A stretch of 38,308 bases of DNA, taken from the NCBI GenBank assembly GCA_001295935.1, contig LJHX01000006.1, forward strand, positions 1 to 38,308. Direction: 5' to 3'. Shown here piece after piece: positions 33,321-38,308 of the stretch. Made by a program: the position numbers and the translations under genes. The DNA comes from an alpha proteobacterium AAP81b. GTDB taxonomy: Bacteria > Pseudomonadota > Alphaproteobacteria > Sphingomonadales > Sphingomonadaceae. Numbering within the stretch: the first letter of the stretch is position 1; each line of letters opens with the position of its first letter. Under the pieces are notes generated by a model that did not search any database, had not been told where the DNA came from, and worked only from the letters and a program-made list of their open reading frames with translations.

Positions 33321-34561
33321 CGCGCCGCGAGCTTGCTCGCTGCCCGGGCCTCCTGCGCCGCCGGCAACACCACCGCCGCAGGCTCGGGCAGCGTCACCGT
33401 CGCCATCACGGCGCCGACGCTCGGCTGCGCCGCGCTTGCCGGCGTGCCGTGCGTCTTGAGGTTGAGGTTGAGCAGCGGGCCATCGTTGACGAGGATGCCG
33501 CCATCGGCGGTCGCGGCGCTGCCGCCCGGCACGGTGAAGCCGGTGATCCCGTCCCACATCACCGGCGGCAGTGTACCGCCGACCGCGGCGGCAATCTCGG
33601 CACCGCCGGCGAAGGCGGGCTTTGCGCCATTGCCGCTGTAGCGGTTGCCGCGCACGGCGATGCTGCGCGGTAACGGATTGTAATTCTTGTCGGTAAACGC
33701 CTGGGTATAGGCGACGAGCATCACGGCGTTGCCGGCATTGTCCTTGATGTCATTGTCGGTGACGTGGACGTTGCGGTTGGCCATCACCATCACGCCGGTG
33801 CCCGAGGGCACCCCAGCGACAATGTTGCCCGGCGCGGCGAAATTGGGGTGGTTGTTGGCGATCACTTGGTTGCGAAACAGCCGCACGCTATGGCCGCCCT
33901 GCTGGGGCAAGTCGGGCAGGTCGAATACCAGGATGCCGCCGGCGTTGTTGGTCGCGACATTGTCGTGGACGTCGGCGTTGTAGCTGTTCTCGATCTCGAT
34001 GCCGGCGACATTGCCTTCGGCGCGGCTGTTGCGCACGACGATCTGGTCAGACTGGCCGACATAGATGCCGGCATCGGAAGCACCCTTGACCGTGACGCGG
34101 TCGATCAGGACGTGCTTCGACGATACCGGATAGACGCCATAGGCGCCGTTGGTGGCTTTCGGCCCGCCGGTCCATTCGACGCGCAGATTGACGAAGCTGA
34201 TGCCGTCCGCTCCCTTGGATTTCAGGCCATTGCCCTTGGGGTTCTCCATGCCGAGATCGCGGATCAGCACGTCGTTGGAGGTGATCAGCAGGCCTTCACC
34301 CTCGCCCTTCTGGCCGGTGAAATCGAGGACCGTCGCCGCCGGCCCGGCGCCTGCCACCGTCACGCCGGCGACATCGAGGCTGAGCCCGCCGGTCAGCACG
34401 AACCGCCCCGCCGCCAGCTTGACGACATCCCCCGGCTGCGCCTCGATGAGCGCGCTTTGCAGTCGCTCCTGCGCATCGGCGCCGGCCGCCACGGCAATGG
34501 TGCGGGCGTCGGCCGCCCCGGCGAGAGCGGCGGCGGCAAGCAGCAGCGAGGTTTTCAGCAT
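33317..34561 (-). CDS. Exported parallel beta-helix repeat protein (TIGR03805-like, NosD-related fold)
   Basis: This 414-residue protein has a signal peptide (MLKTSLLLAAAALAGAADA) and a right-handed beta-helix built from many short repeats rich in V-x-N/G (for example VLIRDLGMEN, ISFVNLRVEW, VLIDRVTVKG, IVVRNSRAEGN, VHVTDNDIKDN). The helix region covers about residues 45-310. The C-terminal 100 residues form a separate tail with an alanine-rich end. The fold is shared with NosD and CASH-domain proteins. It precedes the diheme cytochrome gene with a four-base overlap, and follows an ABC permease gene after 89 bases. I infer a periplasmic partner or maturation factor for the cytochrome. Confidence 0.85.
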   Translation of the reverse strand: MLKTSLLLAAAALAGAADARTIAVAAGADAQERLQSALIEAQPGDVVKLAAGRFVLTGGLSLDVAGVTVAGAGPAATVLDFTGQKGEGEGLLITSNDVLIRDLGMENPKGNGLKSKGADGISFVNLRVEWTGGPKATNGAYGVYPVSSKHVLIDRVTVKGASDAGIYVGQSDQIVVRNSRAEGNVAGIEIENSYNADVHDNVATNNAGGILVFDLPDLPQQGGHSVRLFRNQVIANNHPNFAAPGNIVAGVPSGTGVMVMANRNVHVTDNDIKDNAGNAVMLVAYTQAFTDKNYNPLPRSIAVRGNRYSGNGAKPAFAGGAEIAAAVGGTLPPVMWDGITGFTVPGGSAATADGGILVNDGPLLNLNLKTHGTPASAAQPSVGAVMATVTLPEPAAVVLPAAQEARAASKLAAR

Positions 34562-34650
34562 CGGTTCGGCCCCCTTGGCATTACTCGCGAGTGTCGGCGC
34601 GGCGGCGGCGGCGATCAAGCCCTCGCTTTTGTCGGCCAAGCAGCGCCGCT

Positions 34651-36045
34651 TCAGCTCGACAGATAGGCATACCAGGCGATGAACAGCAGCAATCGCGGCG
34701 CGAAGCCCGAGCCGCTGACCGCGGCGCCGGCGATCGCCACCAACGAGGCGACGAGCCCGGTGCCGGCTGCCAGCACGAGTACCTCGGCACCGCCGCGCGG
34801 GATGGCGGGCAGCGCCAGCAGCAACGTAAGCCCGGTGCCCGCCAGAACGAAGGCGCCGCGCCGCGCCCAGGGCGATAGCGGTGCCGTCGCGGTCAGTGCC
34901 ACCAATCCGCGCGCCTCGCAGCGCCCGGCATGGGCGGTCAGTGCAAAAATCAGCAGCAGCAGTGCCGCGGGGCTGGCGGCGTGGCGGAATTCTCCGAGTG
35001 CGGCGAAGACGAAAGCCGCTAGCGCCAGCAGTTTGAACAGCCGGCCAGCGAGGATCAGCCGCGCTTCGGCGAGGATTAGCCCGAGCGCCGGCACCGCGAT
35101 GCGCTTGGCGGCGGGTGCGGCCGGATCGGCGGCGGGCGGCGGGCCAGCGCTGAGCAGGCGTGACCAGCGCCCCGTCAGACGTCGGCCGCGAGAGGCGCGA
35201 TGCGGCCGATAGACCAGACCGGCGAACGCCGCGACGAGCACGGCAATCCCCGCCCAGGCCAGCCGCGATTCGACATAGCCCGGCGAAAACAGCCCGGCCA
35301 TGACATCGAGTGCGACATGGCCGGGCAGCAGATCGTCGACGCCGCCGATGGCGAAATCCTGCGCGCCGGCGGGGGCGCCGAACTGCAACGGCCGCAGGAA
35401 ACCCGGAAAGTCGCGCATCGCACCGGCAAAGCTCGGCGCCTCGCCCTCGCTGAGCGCCGGCGCGACGATCGACGTCATCCAGGTGACGAAATAGAGGAAG
35501 TCGCCAAAGCCACCGCGGGTCGGCGGCAGCGCGTCGAACAGGATGCGCAGCGCGGCGAGGCCGAGCAGCGCCGGCGCCGCGACCAGCCACAGCGCCAGCG
35601 CGATGGCGCCGGGCTGCCAGCCATCTGCGGGGCCGATGATCAGGCCGAGGATCCAGCCGGCGATGGTAAGCGCCGCCAGCATCGCGAGCAGCACGGCGGC
35701 ATCGGCGGCGAAGCGCCCGAGCGCGATCGCGACGCGCGAGGCGGCGGTGACTTCCTCGACCTGCCAGGGCTGGCGGCGATTGGTGTTCGATCGCAGGTAC
35801 ATCCAGCCGATCGGCAGCAGCAGGGTCGAGACGACGATGCCGAGTGAGACGCCGAGGAAGGCCGAGGTCATCACCGGCAACTGCCGGCCAATGGCGATGA
35901 CGATGCCGGCATCGGCGCCTTCGCCATGGGGGATCATATAGCGCGCCGCGATCGGCGCGACGAGCAGCAGCAGCCACAGCCCCCAGCTGCGCGAATAGCG
36001 GGCGAGCGAGGTCGTCAGCGACGAACGCGCGACGGCCAACGTCAT
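34651..36045 (-). CDS. ABC transporter permease (ABC-2-like), membrane protein
   Basis: This 464-residue membrane protein has around ten hydrophobic segments, including WGLWLLLLVAPIAARYM near the N-terminus, VLLAMLAALTIAGWILGLIIG, ALALWLVAAPALLGLAALRIL and a cluster in the last 150 residues. A soluble stretch of about 60 residues (GEAPSFAGAMRDFPGFLRPLQFGAPAG) lies in the middle. No specific substrate family is recognised. Its ATG overlaps the ATPase stop (ATGA), making the two a transporter. The gene lies upstream of the beta-helix and cytochrome genes in the same direction, as nosY does near nosD in nos clusters. Confidence 0.82.
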   Translation of the reverse strand: MTLAVARSSLTTSLARYSRSWGLWLLLLVAPIAARYMIPHGEGADAGIVIAIGRQLPVMTSAFLGVSLGIVVSTLLLPIGWMYLRSNTNRRQPWQVEEVTAASRVAIALGRFAADAAVLLAMLAALTIAGWILGLIIGPADGWQPGAIALALWLVAAPALLGLAALRILFDALPPTRGGFGDFLYFVTWMTSIVAPALSEGEAPSFAGAMRDFPGFLRPLQFGAPAGAQDFAIGGVDDLLPGHVALDVMAGLFSPGYVESRLAWAGIAVLVAAFAGLVYRPHRASRGRRLTGRWSRLLSAGPPPAADPAAPAAKRIAVPALGLILAEARLILAGRLFKLLALAAFVFAALGEFRHAASPAALLLLIFALTAHAGRCEARGLVALTATAPLSPWARRGAFVLAGTGLTLLLALPAIPRGGAEVLVLAAGTGLVASLVAIAGAAVSGSGFAPRLLLFIAWYAYLSS

Positions 36046-36683
36046 GCCGGGCCCACCCGGCCGGCTTCGACGCGCAGCACGGCAACAGCATGCGGCGCCA
36101 GTTCGTCGGCGAGATGGGTGGTCATCACCACCACCGCGTCGGCGGCGCGTTCGAGAATCAGCGCCCCCAAGTTGCGCGCCGTCTCGCCATCGAGTTCGGC
36201 GGTCGGCTCGTCGAGCGCCAGCAGCCGCGGCGCGCCGAGCAGCGCCTGGGCGAAGACCAGCCGCCGCCGCATGCCGCCCGAAAAGCTGCCGATGCGGTTG
36301 TTGATGTCGGCGTGCAGCCCGACGCGCTCGGTGATCGCGCCGAACTGGCGGTCGGCGGCCGCCGGATCGAGGCCCTTGAGCGCGGCGATGTGCAGCGCGA
36401 ATTCCCGCGCCGTCAGGTCCTCGGGCAAATCGACCGCCTGCGGGGCGTAGCCGAGGTCGCGGCGCAGCGCTTGCCTTGCCCCCGGCAGCGCGGCGCCGTT
36501 CCATTCGATGCGGCCACCATTGGGGGCCTCGGCGGTGGCGATCAGCCGCAACAGCGTCGATTTGCCGGCGCCGCTCGGCCCGATCACCAGCGTGAGGCCC
36601 CTGCCGAACTGGCAGGTGGCGCCTTCGAGGACGCGCTTTCGGCCGTAGCGGCGCGAGACATCGGTGAGGTCAAGCATGGTCAT
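36042..36683 (-). CDS. ABC transporter ATP-binding protein
   Basis: This 213-residue ATPase has Walker A GPSGAGKSTLL (residues about 35-45), Q-loop YAPQAVDLPEDLTAREF, signature SFSGGMRRRL, Walker B LLALDEPTAELD and H-loop MTTHLADE. It is short, a single nucleotide-binding domain. Translation is coupled to the downstream permease. It faces the second ABC operon across a 109-base divergent promoter region containing an AT-rich dyad. Transport direction and substrate cannot be told. Confidence 0.92.
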   Translation of the reverse strand: MTMLDLTDVSRRYGRKRVLEGATCQFGRGLTLVIGPSGAGKSTLLRLIATAEAPNGGRIEWNGAALPGARQALRRDLGYAPQAVDLPEDLTAREFALHIAALKGLDPAAADRQFGAITERVGLHADINNRIGSFSGGMRRRLVFAQALLGAPRLLALDEPTAELDGETARNLGALILERAADAVVVMTTHLADELAPHAVAVLRVEAGRVGPA

Positions 36684-36707
36684 GCCGCCCGCTTAGCCCA
36701 TGATTGT

Positions 36708-36725
36708 GTATTAGTCTAGCAATAC
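36708..36725. promoter_or_regulatory. AT-rich dyad in the divergent ABC promoter region
   Basis: GTATTAGTCTAGCAATAC has arms GTATT/AATAC around an eight-base centre containing CTAG. It sits in the only AT-rich part of the 109-base spacer between two divergent ABC operons, 25 bases from one start and 68 from the other. It may be an operator or contain a minus-10 element. No cognate regulator gene is in the window. Confidence 0.45.
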
Positions 36726-36792
36726 GCCGCGGTGACGGTGGCGGCGCCACCGGGGCTTTGCTAGGGGCTTGGCATGGCAATCCGGAGGCACC

Positions 36793-37524
36793 ATGGCCGA
36801 TCCTGCGCTTGAGATCACGGCGCTGCACAAGGCCTTCGACGCCCCCGCCGTCGCCGGGCTCGACCTCTGCGTCGCCGCCGGCGAGCTTTACGCGCTGCTC
36901 GGCCCCAATGGCGCCGGCAAGACAACGACCTTGCGCATGGTCACCGGCCTCGCCAGGCCCGATTCGGGGCAGATCCGCGTCTTCGGCGTCGACGCCCTCG
37001 CCGATCCGATCGCCGCCAAGCGTCTGATCGCCTGGCTGCCCGACGAGCCCCTGCTCTACGACAAGCTGACGCCCGAAGAGTATCTCGCCTTCGTTGCCGG
37101 ATTGTGGAGCGTGCCCGCCGGCATCGCCGAGGCGCGCGCCGAGGCACTGATCGCCGAACTCGGCCTCGAGGGCCAGCGCCGGGTGCGGTGCGAGACGCTG
37201 TCGCGCGGCCAGAAGCAGAAGGTGGCGCTCGCCGGCGCGCTCATCCACGATCCGCGCCTGCTCATCCTCGACGAGCCGTTGACCGGACTCGACGCCGCGG
37301 CGGCGCGCCAGGTCAAGGACCTGCTGCTGGCACGCATCGCCGCCGGCGGCACCGTGATCCTCACCACTCACATCCTCGACGTCGCCGAGCGGCTGGCGAC
37401 GCGCATCGGCATCATCCGCGCCGGGCGACTGATCGCCGAGGGCACGCTTGGCGAGCTGCGCGGTGCGGGTCGCCAGGACGCCAGCCTCGAAACGCTCTTC
37501 CTGGCGCTGGCCAGCGCCGCATGA
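36793..37524 (+). CDS. ABC transporter ATP-binding protein
   Basis: This 243-residue ATPase has Walker A GPNGAGKTTTLR (about residues 37-48), Q-loop-region LPDEPLLYDKLTPEEYL, signature TLSRGQKQKVALAGAL, Walker B LLILDEPLTGLD and H-loop LTTHILDVAERL. It resembles the CcmA/NatA-like subfamily of exporter ATPases. The ATG is preceded by GGAGG at seven bases. The frame from 36769 adds eight residues without a ribosome site. Its stop overlaps the downstream permease start (ATGA). Confidence 0.93.
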   Translation: MADPALEITALHKAFDAPAVAGLDLCVAAGELYALLGPNGAGKTTTLRMVTGLARPDSGQIRVFGVDALADPIAAKRLIAWLPDEPLLYDKLTPEEYLAFVAGLWSVPAGIAEARAEALIAELGLEGQRRVRCETLSRGQKQKVALAGALIHDPRLLILDEPLTGLDAAAARQVKDLLLARIAAGGTVILTTHILDVAERLATRIGIIRAGRLIAEGTLGELRGAGRQDASLETLFLALASAA

Positions 37525-38308
37525 GCGTCCTCGCCGCCGGCAGCACCGCCTGGCTGGTGGCGCACGAGATGCGGCTGATGTGGCGCGATGGCAGCAAGGC
37601 CGGGCGCGCGGTGCGCATCGGCGCGCTGCTGTTCCTGCTGCTCGTGCCGATCGTCGGCGGCGTCGGCCTCGCCTTCACCCTCCGCGATGCCGCCGATGTC
37701 CCGGCGGGCGCGCTCGGCTATGCCGCCGCCGGCTGGTGGGGGCTGGTCGTGCTGATGCTGTCGGGTGCCTCGCTGCATGTGCTGCGGGTGTTCCACGATC
37801 GCGGCGATCTCGATCTGCTGCTCGCGGCGCCGGTGCCACCGGCGCGCGTGCTGGCGGCGAAGTCGGTGGCGGTGCAGCTGACCGTGGCGCTGCCGATGCT
37901 GGTCGTCTCGACCCCCTTTGTGATCGTGTCGGCGCTGCTCGGCCATCCGGGCTGGCTCGGCGGCACGGCGATGGTGGTGATCGCCGCGGTGATCGCCACC
38001 GCGGGCGCCTTTCTGGGCGCCGGCGCGCTGTTCCGCCACTTCGGGTCGCGGCGGGCGCGGATGATCGTCCAGATCGCCGGCGGCGTCTTCGGTGTGACCG
38101 TCGGCGTTGGCGGCCAGGCAGCCAATTTTGCGCCCGAAACCTTCGCCGCGGTGACGCGCTGGCTGAGCGCGGCGCCGCCGCCACCCTTCGACGCGCCGGC
38201 GCTGGCGGTGTTCGGCGCACCGCTGCCGCTGCTCGCCTTTGTGGCGCTCGCCGGCGTCGCCGCCAGCCTGTCGGCGCGGCTCGCCGCCGACCAGCTCCAG
38301 GCCGGCCG
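37521..38308 (+). CDS. ABC transporter permease, truncated at the right edge
   Basis: At least 262 residues are encoded with no stop before the window ends. The protein begins MSVLAAGSTAWLVAHEMRLM and has several membrane segments (IGALLFLLLVPIVGGVGLAF, AGWWGLVVLMLSGASLHVL, LTVALPMLVVSTPFVIVSALL, AMVVIAAVIATAGAFLGAGAL). A RVFHDRGDLDLLLAAPVPPARVLAAK loop is typical of permeases partnered with NatA-like ATPases. It is coupled to the preceding ATPase. The C-terminal part is outside the window. Confidence 0.85.
   Translation, partial: MSVLAAGSTAWLVAHEMRLMWRDGSKAGRAVRIGALLFLLLVPIVGGVGLAFTLRDAADVPAGALGYAAAGWWGLVVLMLSGASLHVLRVFHDRGDLDLLLAAPVPPARVLAAKSVAVQLTVALPMLVVSTPFVIVSALLGHPGWLGGTAMVVIAAVIATAGAFLGAGALFRHFGSRRARMIVQIAGGVFGVTVGVGGQAANFAPETFAAVTRWLSAAPPPPFDAPALAVFGAPLPLLAFVALAGVAASLSARLAADQLQAG

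Noticed and set aside
34562-36091. N-terminal extension of the beta-helix frame through the permease gene
   Set aside because: The added sequence is a shadow of the permease in another frame; the signal peptide begins at 34561.

Overview
The window is a chromosomal segment of a high-GC alphaproteobacterium, most likely a member of the Sphingomonadales. The lineage call is inferred from a PEPxxWA-CTERM surface protein, a DUF6489 gene, the order mnmE-mnmG-rsmG-parA-parB, and the codon and GC style. I cannot name the species. No rRNA, tRNA or CRISPR array was recognised.

Layout, left to right. (1) 1-7105, minus strand: a complete cbb3 oxidase and assembly operon, ccoN-O-Q-P-G-H-I, with ccoI cut by the left edge. 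Most of its genes overlap, and a perfect FNR/FixK box lies upstream of ccoN, so this is a microaerobic respiration unit. (2) 7210-8136, plus strand: a DUF1801 protein and a MarR regulator. (3) About 8140-10440: an accessory island, visibly less GC-rich on its left side. It holds an Mrr-like endonuclease with an altered active-site motif, a five-copy GAATTC-centred repeat array in gene-free DNA, and a HigBA-type toxin-antitoxin pair. (4) 10506-13055: tyrosine catabolism genes hppD and hmgA, with a perfect 16-bp palindrome before hppD and a long inverted-repeat element between the two genes. (5) 13226-20133: a PEP-CTERM surface protein, NAD synthetase, an amidohydrolase coupled to an LprI-like protein, plsY-dprA, and an overlapping DUF4926/DUF6883 pair. 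(6) 20219-24637: three tandem paralogous exported M20 peptidases, with a roughly 200-bp palindromic element between copies two and three. (7) 24663-26792: a TerC-family membrane protein, a quinone oxidoreductase and DUF6489. (8) 26798-32265: mnmE, mnmG, rsmG, parA and parB, with a consensus parS inside rsmG and a near-consensus parS between mnmE and mnmG. This is the centromere region and is probably near the chromosome origin. (9) 32280-36683, minus strand: ABC ATPase, ABC permease, periplasmic beta-helix protein and diheme cytochrome c. The arrangement recalls nosDFY and is the best candidate for an undescribed assembly system. (10) 36793 to the right edge: a second, divergent ABC ATPase/permease pair, with the permease truncated by the window.

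The genes form several independent functional units: oxygen-limited respiration, aromatic amino acid breakdown, peptide degradation in the envelope, tRNA modification plus chromosome segregation, and a putative metallo- or cytochrome-maturation cassette. All names rest on reading translated sequence and recalled family motifs. No database search was made.
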